Source of the DNA: Actinomycetes bacterium
Lineage (GTDB): Bacteria > Actinomycetota > Actinomycetes > Actinomycetales > Cellulomonadaceae
Length of the DNA stretch: 8,521 nucleotides
Assembly: GCA_023430425.1 (NCBI GenBank)
Contig: JAEZAR010000098.1
Coordinates: forward strand, 1-8,521
Direction: 5' to 3'
Part shown: piece by piece, positions 1-6,987 of the stretch
Layout: each line of letters begins with the position of its first letter
Numbering within the stretch: position 1 is the first letter of the stretch
Made by a program: the position numbers and the translations under genes
Notes under the pieces: generated by a model
Databases searched by the model: none
Seen by the model: the letters and a program-made list of their open reading frames with translations, nothing else
What the model was told of the DNA's origin: nothing

Positions 1-1043
1 CCGACGGCGAGCGCGTCGAGCCCCACGAGCACGCCGTCCGCCGGGGCGAGCACGTGCTCCGACTCCCGGGCCGTGGGCAGCGGCGCGTCGGGGTCCCCGC
101 CCTGCGCGGCGATCATCCGGCGCCAGACGTCCATCGCCCGGCCGTCGGCGAGCGCGTCCGCGGGGTCGGTGTCCTCGCGCCCGGCCGCCGCCAGCATCTC
201 CCGGGCCAGGGCGAGCGTGAGCTGCACGACGTCGTCGGGGCCGCCGCCGGCGAGGACCTCGACGGACTCGCGCACCTCGAGCGCGTTGCCGACGGTGAGC
301 CCGAGCGGGGTGGACATCTCGGTGAGCAGCGCGACGGTCCGCACGCCGGCGTCCGTGCCCAGGTCGACCATGGTGCGGGCGAGCTCGCGGGCCCGCTCGG
401 CGTCCTTCATGAACGCCCCGGTGCCGACCTTGACGTCGAGGACCAGCGCGCCGGTCCCCTCGGCGATCTTCTTGCTCATGATCGAGCTCGCGATGAGCGG
501 GATCGCCTCGACGGTGCCCGTGACGTCGCGCAGCGCGTAGAGCTTGCGGTCGGCGGGTGCCAGGCCGGAGCCCGCGGCGCAGATCACGGCGCCCACGTCC
601 TCCAGCTGTGCGGTCATCTCGGCGTTCGACAGCGCCGCGCGCCACCCCGCCACGGACTCGAGCTTGTCCAGCGTGCCGCCGGTGTGGCCGAGCCCGCGCC
701 CGGACAGCTGCGGCACCGCGACGCCGCAGGCGGCGACGAGCGGGGCGAGCGGCAGCGTGATCTTGTCCCCGACGCCGCCCGTGGAGTGCTTGTCCGCCGT
801 CGGGCGCGAGAGCGAGGAGAAGTCCAGCCGCTCGCCCGAGGCGATCATCGCGGTCGTCCACCGCGCGATCTCGTCGCGCTCCATGCCCACCAGCAGGATC
901 GCCATCGCGAGGGCCGACATCTGCTCCTCGGCCACGACCCCGCGGGTGTACGCGTCGACGACCCAGTCGACCTGCTCGGGCGACAGGCGCCCGCCGTCGC
1001 GCTTGGTCCGGATGACGTCGACGGCGTCGAACGGCTCGCTCAT
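1..1043 (-). CDS. deoA: Thymidine phosphorylase, C-terminus cut by window edge
   Basis: This enzyme splits thymidine (and deoxyuridine) with phosphate into the free base and 2-deoxyribose-1-phosphate in the cytoplasm. The visible 347 residues are the N-terminal part of a family usually about 430 to 440 long, so roughly 85 to 90 residues lie beyond the left edge. Visible motifs are the phosphate-binding KHSTGGVGDK (residues 85-94), the family signature SGRGLGHTGGTLDKLE (114-129), LRDVTGTVE (171-179), SIMSKK (187-192) and DVKVGTGAFMK (203-213). The ATG at 1043 is preceded by GGAGGAG and overlaps the cytidine deaminase stop as ATGA, so the two are probably translationally coupled. The related pyrimidine-nucleoside phosphorylase (pdp) shares these motifs and could also use uridine; the sequence alone does not separate the two. 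No frameshift or missing key residue is seen. Confidence 0.96.
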   Translation of the reverse strand, partial: MSEPFDAVDVIRTKRDGGRLSPEQVDWVVDAYTRGVVAEEQMSALAMAILLVGMERDEIARWTTAMIASGERLDFSSLSRPTADKHSTGGVGDKITLPLAPLVAACGVAVPQLSGRGLGHTGGTLDKLESVAGWRAALSNAEMTAQLEDVGAVICAAGSGLAPADRKLYALRDVTGTVEAIPLIASSIMSKKIAEGTGALVLDVKVGTGAFMKDAERARELARTMVDLGTDAGVRTVALLTEMSTPLGLTVGNALEVRESVEVLAGGGPDDVVQLTLALAREMLAAAGREDTDPADALADGRAMDVWRRMIAAQGGDPDAPLPTARESEHVLAPADGVLVGLDALAV

Positions 1044-1462
1044 GCGCGCTCCTCCAGGTCGGCGGGCCCGAAGGCGTCCGGCAGCACCTCGCGCATCGTC
1101 CGGACGCCGCTGACGGTGTCCAGCACGAGGTCGGGCCCTCCGTGCTCGTACAGCAGCTGGCGGCACCGTCCGCACGGCATGAGCACGTCACCGTGCCCGT
1201 CCACGCACGTGAACGCCACGAGCCGTCCCCCGCCGGACGCGGCGAGCGCGCTCACCAGACCGCACTCGGCGCAGAGCGTCACGCCGTACGAGGCGTTCTC
1301 GACGTTGCAGCCGACGACGACGCGCCCGTCGTCCACGAGCGCGGCCGCCCCGACGGGGAACCGCGAGTAGGGGACGTAGGCGCGGGCCATCACCTCGCGC
1401 GCCGCCGTGCGCAACCCGGCCCAGTCCACCCCGCCGGCGTCCCCGGTCACCTGGTCGCCCAC
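1040..1462 (-). CDS. cdd: Cytidine deaminase (short, tetrameric type)
   Basis: It hydrolytically deaminates cytidine and deoxycytidine to uridine and deoxyuridine. The 140-residue length fits the short homotetrameric class. The zinc site is complete: C64-A65-E66 (ligand cysteine and catalytic glutamate) and PCGRC at 96-100 with ligands C97 and C100. The substrate loop CNVENASYG is at 52-60, and FPVGAA near 35-40 is also typical. The start is a GTG at 1462, chosen because GGGAGGGGG (1467-1475) sits a few bases upstream and homologues begin at about this distance before the core. It begins 19 bases after the stop of the upstream permease and its stop overlaps the thymidine phosphorylase start (ATGA). 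Its place at the end of a nucleoside transporter operon suggests it processes the imported nucleosides. Confidence 0.97.
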   Translation of the reverse strand: MGDQVTGDAGGVDWAGLRTAAREVMARAYVPYSRFPVGAAALVDDGRVVVGCNVENASYGVTLCAECGLVSALAASGGGRLVAFTCVDGHGDVLMPCGRCRQLLYEHGGPDLVLDTVSGVRTMREVLPDAFGPADLEERA

Positions 1463-1481
1463 CGTGCCCCCTCCCGACCCC

Positions 1482-2783
1482 TCACTCCTTGACGTACGGC
1501 ACGCCGTCGGCCGCGGGCGCCCGGGACCGTCCCACGAGGCCGGCGACGGCGAAGAGCGTCACGACGTACGGCAGCATCAGCATGAACTGGCTGGGCACCG
1601 GGGCTCCGACGACGCTCAGGGCGCCCTCGAGGTTCGACGCGAACCCGAACAGGAGCGCCGCGAACGCCGCCCGCACCGGGTCCCACTTGCCGAAGATGAC
1701 GGCCGCGAGGGCGATGTAGCCCGCGCCCGCGGTCATCTCCTTGCCGAACGAGGACACCGAGACCACCGTGTAGAACGCGCCGCCGATGCCGACCACGCCA
1801 CCCGCGATGAGGACCGCGCGGTAGCGGGTGCGCTCGACCTTGATGCCGACGGTGTCCGCGGCCTTCGGGTGCTCGCCCACCGCACGCAGCCGCAGCCCCC
1901 ACCGGGTGCGGTAGAGCGCGAACCACACCACGGGCACCGCCAGGTACATGAGGTAGACGACGACCGCCTGGTTGAACAGGGCCGGTCCGAGCACGGGGAT
2001 GTCCGCGAGCACCGGGATCCGCAGGGGCGTGAAGCGCACGGTCTGGTTGAGCCGCTCGGCCTGCGGCACGAGCACCTCGGAGTACAGGAAGCTGGTCAGG
2101 CCGACGACGAGCACGTTGAGCACCACGCCGACGATCACCTGGTCCACGCGGTAGGTGATCGCGAAGACGCCGAGCACCAGCGCGACCAGCGCGCCCGCGA
2201 GGACCGCCGCGAAGAGCCCGGCGAAGGGGTTCTTCGCCAGCGACCCGACGACCGCCGCGAAGAAGGCCCCGGCCAGGAGCTGGCTCTCGATGGCGATGTT
2301 GACGACACCGGCCCGCTCGCCGATCACGCCGCCGAGGGCACCGAACACGAGCGGCACGGCGAGCAGGACCGCCCCGCCCACCAGGCGCGTCACCGGGAAG
2401 TCGTTCGCGCTGCCGGCCCCCGCCCACGCGAGGAACGCGACGAAACCGAAGAGCGCGAAGACCGCGGCCAGCCACAGCGGTGACGGTCGGCGCCGGGCGA
2501 GCTGCAGCCACGCCAGCGCGGTGACCACGACGAGCACGACGACGCAGACCCAGCCGAGGACCATGCCGGGCACGGAGACGTCCGGGATCCGGATCCGCTC
2601 GCTCGGGCTGGAGAACCGGAAGTTCGTGTCGCCGGAGCGGGGGGCCAGCAGCAGGAGCAGGCCGAGCAGCGCCGTGATGGCCGTGTAGGCGATCGCCGGC
2701 TTGCGGCTGAGCACCGTGACGTGGCGCAGGTCCGCGTCGACCGAGCCGGAGGACGGGGTCGTGGTCAGGGTCGCCGCGCTCAC
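1482..2783 (-). CDS. Nucleoside ABC transporter permease, second subunit (NupQ-like)
   Basis: This is an integral membrane subunit of a BMP-type nucleoside importer, of the BPD_transp_2 permease family that includes Bacillus NupQ (YufQ) and RnsD. The 433-residue protein has about ten hydrophobic segments, among them approximately 31-47, 73-96, 101-121, 133-152, 189-209, 215-233, 272-291, 322-342, 355-384 and 401-417. The family motif GERAGVVNIAIESQLL is at 155-170 and the cytoplasmic coupling loop GLRLRAVGEHPKAADTVGI at 296-314. It is longer than the Bacillus form (about 320 residues, from memory) because about 110 extra N-terminal residues carry three additional hydrophobic segments. The open frame runs upstream to 3554, but the GTG at 2783 is chosen because it forms a GTGA overlap with the preceding permease stop, has GGAAGG about 10 bases upstream, and the upstream extension only shadows the neighbouring gene. 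It presumably pairs with the first permease in a heterodimer. Confidence 0.94.
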   Translation of the reverse strand: MSAATLTTTPSSGSVDADLRHVTVLSRKPAIAYTAITALLGLLLLLAPRSGDTNFRFSSPSERIRIPDVSVPGMVLGWVCVVVLVVVTALAWLQLARRRPSPLWLAAVFALFGFVAFLAWAGAGSANDFPVTRLVGGAVLLAVPLVFGALGGVIGERAGVVNIAIESQLLAGAFFAAVVGSLAKNPFAGLFAAVLAGALVALVLGVFAITYRVDQVIVGVVLNVLVVGLTSFLYSEVLVPQAERLNQTVRFTPLRIPVLADIPVLGPALFNQAVVVYLMYLAVPVVWFALYRTRWGLRLRAVGEHPKAADTVGIKVERTRYRAVLIAGGVVGIGGAFYTVVSVSSFGKEMTAGAGYIALAAVIFGKWDPVRAAFAALLFGFASNLEGALSVVGAPVPSQFMLMLPYVVTLFAVAGLVGRSRAPAADGVPYVKE

Positions 2784-4084
2784 GCCGCCACCGCCTTCCG
2801 CTCGGCCCGCACCGGGCGGCGACGCCCGGGCTCGGGGATGCGGAACACCGCCCGCACGATCGGCGGTGCCGCGATGAACAGCACGATGAGGGACTGCACG
2901 ACGACGACGATCTCGATCGGCACGCCCTCGGACGCCTGCATCACGGAGCCGCCGGCCTTGAAGGCGCCGAAGAGGATCGCCGCGCCCAGCACGCCGAGGG
3001 GCCGGGAGCGGCCGAGCAGCGCGACGGTGATCGCGTCGAACCCGATGCCCGCGTCGATGTCGGAGCTGAACCCGGTCGTGACCGTCCCCTGGACCTGCGT
3101 CGTACCGGCGAGCCCGACGAGCGCACCGGCCACGAGCATCACGGACACCGTGACCCGCCGGACGTCGATGCCCGCGACGCGCGCGGCGTGCGGGTTGATG
3201 CCCACAGCCCGGTACTCGAACCCGGCACGCGAGCGCTCGAGCAGCCACCACGTGAAGGCGACGGCGACGAGGGCGAAGACGAAGCCGAGGTGGAGGTTGT
3301 GCCCCGGGAACAGGTCCGGCATCTGCGCGGAGGCGAGCGTGGGCGGCGTCTTCGGGTTCGACGAGCCGGGCGCCTGGAGCAGCCCGGGGGTCGCCAGCAG
3401 GTACGACAGCAGGTACAGGGCGACGTAGTTGAGCATGATCGTCGAGATCACCTCGTGCGCGCCGGTGAAGGCCTTGAGGGCCCCGGCGATGCCCGCCCAC
3501 AACGCACCCGCGAGCATGCCGACCGCCATCGCGACGAGCATGTGCAGCGGCCACGGCATCGACCAGGAGAACCCGACCCAGCCCGCGGCGGCCGCGGCGA
3601 CGAGCATCTGCCCGCGACCGCCGATGTTGAACAGGCCGGCCCGGAAGGTCAGGGCGACGCCGAGCCCCGCCGCGATGAGCGGGGTGGCCCGCGTCAGCGT
3701 CTGGGTGAGGGGACGGATCGCGGTCCCGAAGTCGTCGGCCTGGAAGTTCCAGACGGCGCCCCGGAACAGGGCGTAGTAGGCGCTGCCGACCGCGCTGCCG
3801 ATCGCCGAGAGCGTGTCGCCCGGGCGGGAGAAGAAGTACCCCGAGGCCTCCTGCACGGCCTCGTCGGTGACGGCGATGAGGATCGAGCCCGCGACGATGG
3901 CGAGGACGACGGCCCCGAGCGAGATCGCCCAGCCGCCCGTCACGATCCGCTGGAACACCTCGCGCCAGCGGTTGTCCTCGGCCTCGCGTCGCCGCCGGTC
4001 GGGGCCGGAGTCGCCCGACGACGCCGCGGGCTCCGACGCCATGCGTCCGCCGTCCGAGGCGCGGCCGCCCGTCGTGTCGCTCAT
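2780..4084 (-). CDS. Nucleoside ABC transporter permease, first subunit (NupP-like)
   Basis: This membrane subunit belongs to the BPD_transp_2 family, resembling Bacillus NupP (YufP) and RnsC. It forms the translocation path together with the next permease. The 434-residue protein starts with about 50 hydrophilic, charged residues (an RRRR cluster near 30-33) before the first membrane segment at about 52-72. Further hydrophobic segments lie near 134-147, 159-172, 180-205, 214-234, 265-282, 312-330, 348-376 and 393-412. Family landmarks are FRAGLFNIGGRGQM (147-160), the coupling loop GFEYRAVGINPHAARVAGI (288-306) and GIGFDAITVALLGRSRPLG (346-364). The ATG at 4084 is chosen over the longer frame (to 4327) because it overlaps the ATPase stop as ATGA and has GGAGGGG 8 bases upstream. 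A second in-frame ATG at residue 15 is a less likely start. Its stop overlaps the next permease start. Confidence 0.95.
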   Translation of the reverse strand: MSDTTGGRASDGGRMASEPAASSGDSGPDRRRREAEDNRWREVFQRIVTGGWAISLGAVVLAIVAGSILIAVTDEAVQEASGYFFSRPGDTLSAIGSAVGSAYYALFRGAVWNFQADDFGTAIRPLTQTLTRATPLIAAGLGVALTFRAGLFNIGGRGQMLVAAAAAGWVGFSWSMPWPLHMLVAMAVGMLAGALWAGIAGALKAFTGAHEVISTIMLNYVALYLLSYLLATPGLLQAPGSSNPKTPPTLASAQMPDLFPGHNLHLGFVFALVAVAFTWWLLERSRAGFEYRAVGINPHAARVAGIDVRRVTVSVMLVAGALVGLAGTTQVQGTVTTGFSSDIDAGIGFDAITVALLGRSRPLGVLGAAILFGAFKAGGSVMQASEGVPIEIVVVVQSLIVLFIAAPPIVRAVFRIPEPGRRRPVRAERKAVAA

Positions 4085-5595
4085 GCTGCGGTCCCCTCCG
4101 CCGGCACGCCGGCCATCATCAGCCCGAGGACGTCGCGCGGCGTGCTCGCGGGCACGATGCCCACCACGCGGCCGCGGTACATGACGAGGATGCGGTCGCC
4201 GAGGCCGACGGCCTCGTCGAGCTCGGTGGAGACGACGACGACGGGGACGCCGGCGTCGCGCGTCTCGACGATGCGCTTGTGGATGAACTCGATGGAGCCG
4301 ACGTCGACGCCCCGGGTGGGCTGGCACGCCACGAACAGGCGCAGGTCTCGGGAGAGCTCGCGGGCCAGGACGACCTTCTGCTGGTTGCCCCCGGACAGGC
4401 GTGCGACCGGCTCGTGGATGCCTTGCGTGCGGACGTCGAACTCCGTCACCGCGCGGTCGGCGAACTCGTCGCGCGCCCCCAGGCGCAGCATCCCGCCGCT
4501 GACGAACGGCGGCCCGGAGAGGCGGTCCAGCATGAGGTTCTCGGCGACGGTGAAGTCGCCGACGAGACCGTCGACGTTGCGGTCCTCGGGGACGAAGCCG
4601 ACGCCCATCTCGAGGATCTCGCGCACCGACCGCCCGACCAGCTCCGACCCGTCGAGGCGGACGCTGCCGGAGACGTGCGGCTGCAGTCCCATCAGGGCCT
4701 CCGCGAGCTCCGTCTGCCCGTTGCCCTGCACGCCGGCGACGACGAGGACCTCCCCGCCCCGGACCGAGAAGCTCACGTCGTCGACGAGCACGGTCCCGCG
4801 GGCGTCGGTCACCTCCAGGCCGGAGACCGCCAGGAGCGACTCGGTGTGCTGCGCCTCGTCCTTGCGGACGGTCAGCTCCACCTCGCGGCCCACCATCATC
4901 GCCGCGAGGTCCGCGTCGGACATGTCGGGGGTCGCCTCGCCGACGACGGCGCCGCGGCGGATGACCGTGATCCGGTCGGCGACCTCACGGACCTCGCGCA
5001 GCTTGTGGGTGATGAAGACGATGGCCGCCCCCGACTCCTTGAGCTGGCGCATGATCGCCATGAGCTCGTCGGTCTCCTGCGGCGTCAGCACCGCGGTGGG
5101 CTCGTCGAAGATGAGCACGCGGGCGTCGCGGGAGAGCGCCTTGATGATCTCGATGCGCTGCTGCACGCCGACCGGCAGGTCCTCGACCACGGCGTCGGGG
5201 TCGAGGTGGAAGCCGAACCGGTCCGCGATCTCGCGCACCTTGGACCGGGCGGCCTCCAGGTCGAGGCGCCCGCCGCTGGTCGTCGGCTCGTTGCCGAGCA
5301 TGACGTTCTCGGCGACGGTGAACACGGGGATGAGCATGAAGTGCTGGTGCACCATCCCGATGCCGGCGGCCATCGCGTCGCCCGGGCCGCGGAAGTGCTG
5401 CACCTCGCCGTCGAGGAGCACCTGGCCCTCGTCGGCCGTGTACAGGCCGTACAGGACGTTCATGAGGGTGGACTTGCCGGCACCGTTCTCACCGAGCAGG
5501 CAGTGGATCTCGCCCGGCTCCACGGTGAGGGAGATGTGGTCGTTGGCGACCAGGGGGCCGAACCGCTTGGTGATGTCGCGGAGCTCGAGCTTCAT
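4081..5595 (-). CDS. Nucleoside ABC transporter ATPase, two fused NBDs (NupO-like)
   Basis: This cytoplasmic ATPase powers the importer; at 504 residues it has the usual length for the sugar/nucleoside double-domain family (NupO/YufO, RnsB, related to RbsA and MglA). Domain 1 has Walker A GENGAGKST (35-43), Q-loop Q84, an atypical signature LPVGVQQR (140-147), Walker B LIFDEPTAVL (161-170) and switch H197. Domain 2 has a degenerate Walker A GVQGNGQTE (288-296, no GKS/T), an intact LSGGNQQKV signature (400-408), Walker B ACQPTRGVD (423-431) with glutamine where the catalytic glutamate is expected, and STELDE (456-461) with serine at the switch position. Such asymmetry is known in this family, so one competent ATP site is likely. 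The start is the ATG at 5595, with GAGGA about 9 bases upstream; an in-frame GTG at 5670 would add 25 residues that do not look like the family and overlap the intergenic hairpin region. The stop overlaps the first permease start. Confidence 0.96.
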   Translation of the reverse strand: MKLELRDITKRFGPLVANDHISLTVEPGEIHCLLGENGAGKSTLMNVLYGLYTADEGQVLLDGEVQHFRGPGDAMAAGIGMVHQHFMLIPVFTVAENVMLGNEPTTSGGRLDLEAARSKVREIADRFGFHLDPDAVVEDLPVGVQQRIEIIKALSRDARVLIFDEPTAVLTPQETDELMAIMRQLKESGAAIVFITHKLREVREVADRITVIRRGAVVGEATPDMSDADLAAMMVGREVELTVRKDEAQHTESLLAVSGLEVTDARGTVLVDDVSFSVRGGEVLVVAGVQGNGQTELAEALMGLQPHVSGSVRLDGSELVGRSVREILEMGVGFVPEDRNVDGLVGDFTVAENLMLDRLSGPPFVSGGMLRLGARDEFADRAVTEFDVRTQGIHEPVARLSGGNQQKVVLARELSRDLRLFVACQPTRGVDVGSIEFIHKRIVETRDAGVPVVVVSTELDEAVGLGDRILVMYRGRVVGIVPASTPRDVLGLMMAGVPAEGTAA

Positions 5596-5646
5596 CGCAC
5601 GATCCTCGGTGGTCCTGGGGGCTGCGTGGGACGTCCTGCCTGGCAC

Positions 5647-5660
5647 GGGCCTGCGGGCCC
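5647..5660 (-). other. Small stem-loop in the leader of the ATPase gene
   Basis: A 5-base-pair stem (5647-5651 with 5656-5660) closes a 4-base loop. It lies between the long hairpin and the ATPase start on the minus-strand transcript. In DNA this rich in GC such a short stem can arise by chance, so it is listed only because it sits in the same leader as the much stronger hairpin. No function is assigned. Confidence 0.25.
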
Positions 5661-5671
5661 ATGATCGCACG

Positions 5672-5711
5672 CGTGGTCCGGGGGGAGGCGGGCGCCTCCC
5701 CCCGGACCACG
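5672..5711 (-). terminator. Long perfect hairpin between binding-protein and ATPase genes
   Basis: The arms 5672-5690 and 5693-5711 are perfectly complementary, 19 pairs with the two central bases 5691-5692 unpaired. As RNA this folds to an 18-pair, almost all G-C stem with a 4-base loop. It begins 8 bases after the binding-protein stop and ends 76 bases before the ATPase ATG. There is no T-run after it on the minus strand, so it is not a classic intrinsic terminator. By analogy with other ABC operons, where hairpins after the binding-protein gene cause partial termination or protect the upstream mRNA from 3' exonucleases, it probably lets the lipoprotein be made in excess over the membrane complex. 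The structure is directly visible; the role is inferred. Confidence 0.6.
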
Positions 5712-5719
5712 TCAGGCGG

Positions 5720-6826
5720 TCACTGGTTCAGGTACGAGGTGACCTCGACCTCACCGGCGATGATGGCCTCGCGGAGCGCCTCGACCTCGGCCCACAGCTC
5801 CGGGTCGACCTTGTCCTCGAAGTTGTGCAGCGGGGCGATGCCGACGCCGTCGTTCTCGAGCGTGCCGACGTAGGCCTCGGGGTCGAAGCTGCCGCCACCC
5901 GCGGCCATGATCGCGTCGTACACCGAGACGTCCATCTTCTTCAGGATCGAGGTGAGGACCAGGTCCTGCGTGCTCGGGTCCGTCTCGAAGAAGTCGGCGT
6001 CCACGCCGATGAGCGCGATCTCGCGGCCGGAGTCGGCGATGGCGTCCATCGCGGACTGGTAGATCGGGCCGCCCACCGGGAGCAGGACGTCGACGCCCTG
6101 GTCGATGATGCCCGCGGCCGTGTTCTTGGCGGTGTCGTTGGCCTCGAAGCCACCGGTGAACTGGCCGTCGGAGCCGTCCCAGCCGATGACCTGGACGGAC
6201 GTGCCCTTGACCTCGTTGTAGTGGTTGACGCCCTGGTAGAAGCCGTCCATGAAGATGGAGACCGTCGGGAAGTTCATGCCGCCGAAGGTGCCGACCTTGC
6301 CGGCCTCGGAGTAGCCGGCGGCGAGGTAGCCGGCGAGGAACGCGGCCTCGGCCGTGTCGTACAGGAGCGGCTTGATGTTCTCCGCGTCCTTCTCACCGTT
6401 GAAGTCGTTGTCCGCGGCGTCGTCGACGAGGACGTACTGCAGCTCGGGGTTCGCCATCGCCGACTCCACCGTCGCGGCCGACAGCGCGAAGCCGACGGAC
6501 ACGATCGTGTTGCAGTCCGCGGCGACGAGGGACTCGAGGTTCGGCTGGAAGTCCGACTCGGAGTCCGACTGGACCTCGGCGATCTCCGCACCGAGCTCGG
6601 AGACGGCCCGCTGGACCCCCTCGTAGCTCAGCTGGTTGAAGCTCTTGTCGTCGAAGCCACCGGCGTCCGAGACGATGCACGCCTTGTAGTCGACCGTCTC
6701 CTCCGCCGTCGGCTCCTCGCCGGCGTCGGTGGTCTCCTCCGGCTCCTCCTCGGGGGCCGCACCACACGCCGCCAGGACCAGTGCGGCCGCGGTGCCGAGC
6801 ACCGCCGCCCTCATCGTCTTCTTCAC
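5720..6826 (-). CDS. BMP/PnrA-family nucleoside-binding lipoprotein
   Basis: This is the extracytoplasmic substrate-binding protein of the importer, anchored by a lipid to the outer face of the membrane. The 368-residue precursor has a positively charged start, a hydrophobic core (residues 7-19) and a lipobox LAAC with C21 as the lipidated residue. An acidic, low-complexity linker follows (about 24-46, rich in E, T and P). The Bmp domain starts near 48 with SDAGGFDDKSFNQ (53-65), the hallmark of PnrA/TmpC-type purine-nucleoside receptors; VLVDDA (132-137), a FGGMNFP turn (181-187) and GVDAD (274-278) are also family-like. The GTG at 6826 is chosen because AGGAG lies 6 bases upstream and it gives a clean signal peptide; the frame's extension to 8053 is a shadow of the amidohydrolase gene. 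The substrate is probably nucleosides, judged from the family and from the downstream cdd and deoA. This first gene of the operon is separated from the ATPase gene by a strong hairpin. Confidence 0.96.
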   Translation of the reverse strand: MKKTMRAAVLGTAAALVLAACGAAPEEEPEETTDAGEEPTAEETVDYKACIVSDAGGFDDKSFNQLSYEGVQRAVSELGAEIAEVQSDSESDFQPNLESLVAADCNTIVSVGFALSAATVESAMANPELQYVLVDDAADNDFNGEKDAENIKPLLYDTAEAAFLAGYLAAGYSEAGKVGTFGGMNFPTVSIFMDGFYQGVNHYNEVKGTSVQVIGWDGSDGQFTGGFEANDTAKNTAAGIIDQGVDVLLPVGGPIYQSAMDAIADSGREIALIGVDADFFETDPSTQDLVLTSILKKMDVSVYDAIMAAGGGSFDPEAYVGTLENDGVGIAPLHNFEDKVDPELWAEVEALREAIIAGEVEVTSYLNQ

Positions 6827-6832
6827 GTGCCA

Positions 6833-6837
6833 CTCCT
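6833..6837 (-). promoter_or_regulatory. Ribosome binding site deciding the lipoprotein GTG start
   Basis: AGGAG lies 6 bases before the GTG at 6826. It supports that GTG over the in-frame ATG four codons further in (encoding M5), which would shorten the charged N-terminal part of the signal peptide. Confidence 0.75.
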
Positions 6838-6987
6838 GTGTTGTCGCCACGCCTGTGCCGCCAGGCCTGCGGCTCACGTCGCGCCGTCGCGGCGGGAGGG
6901 CCAGCACCCGGTCGGCTGGATGTACCTGAACACTACTGTCGACGCCCCCGTGGGTGTTACCGCCGAGTAGCCCTCGGGGGTGCGATG
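6838..6987 (-). promoter_or_regulatory. Intergenic region with probable operon promoter
   Basis: The 161 bases between the amidohydrolase stop and the lipoprotein start are the only sizeable gap upstream of the transporter genes, and they contain a locally AT-richer patch (about 6919-6939). On the minus strand TAGTGT at 6930-6935 fits the actinobacterial -10 pattern TANNNT. The best -35-like match, GTAACA (6955-6960), is 19 bases away and poor. An imperfect palindrome TGTTCAGGTACA (6921-6932) overlaps the -10 and could be an operator, but four matching pairs of six are weak evidence. A 5-pair stem with a 5-base loop (6963-6977) lies just after the amidohydrolase stop and is too short to call a terminator. 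Promoter presence is inferred from gene layout; its exact position is uncertain. Confidence 0.4.

Noticed and set aside
54..2483. Long plus-strand open frames opposite thymidine phosphorylase, cytidine deaminase and permease 2
   Set aside because: Low-complexity, Arg/His/Gly-rich translations without motifs, covering well-supported minus-strand genes; composition shadows.
2784..3554. Extension of the second permease frame upstream to 3554
   Set aside because: The extension is an Arg/Ala-rich shadow of the first permease gene; the GTG at 2783 overlaps its stop in the usual coupled arrangement.
5596..5670. N-terminal extension of the ATPase from an in-frame GTG at 5670
   Set aside because: The added 25 residues are not family-like, and the ATG at 5595 has a suitable ribosome site and begins exactly where the ATPase domain begins.
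3188..6970. Plus-strand open frame of 1260 codons running opposite the ATPase, lipoprotein and permease genes
   Set aside because: Its product is Arg/Gly/Asp/Val/His-rich with no recognisable domain, and it is antisense to genes with complete family motifs. Long antisense frames are expected where third codon positions are almost always G or C.
6963..6977. Short stem-loop just after the amidohydrolase stop as a terminator
   Set aside because: Only five pairs with a five-base loop and no T-run; expected by chance in this composition.
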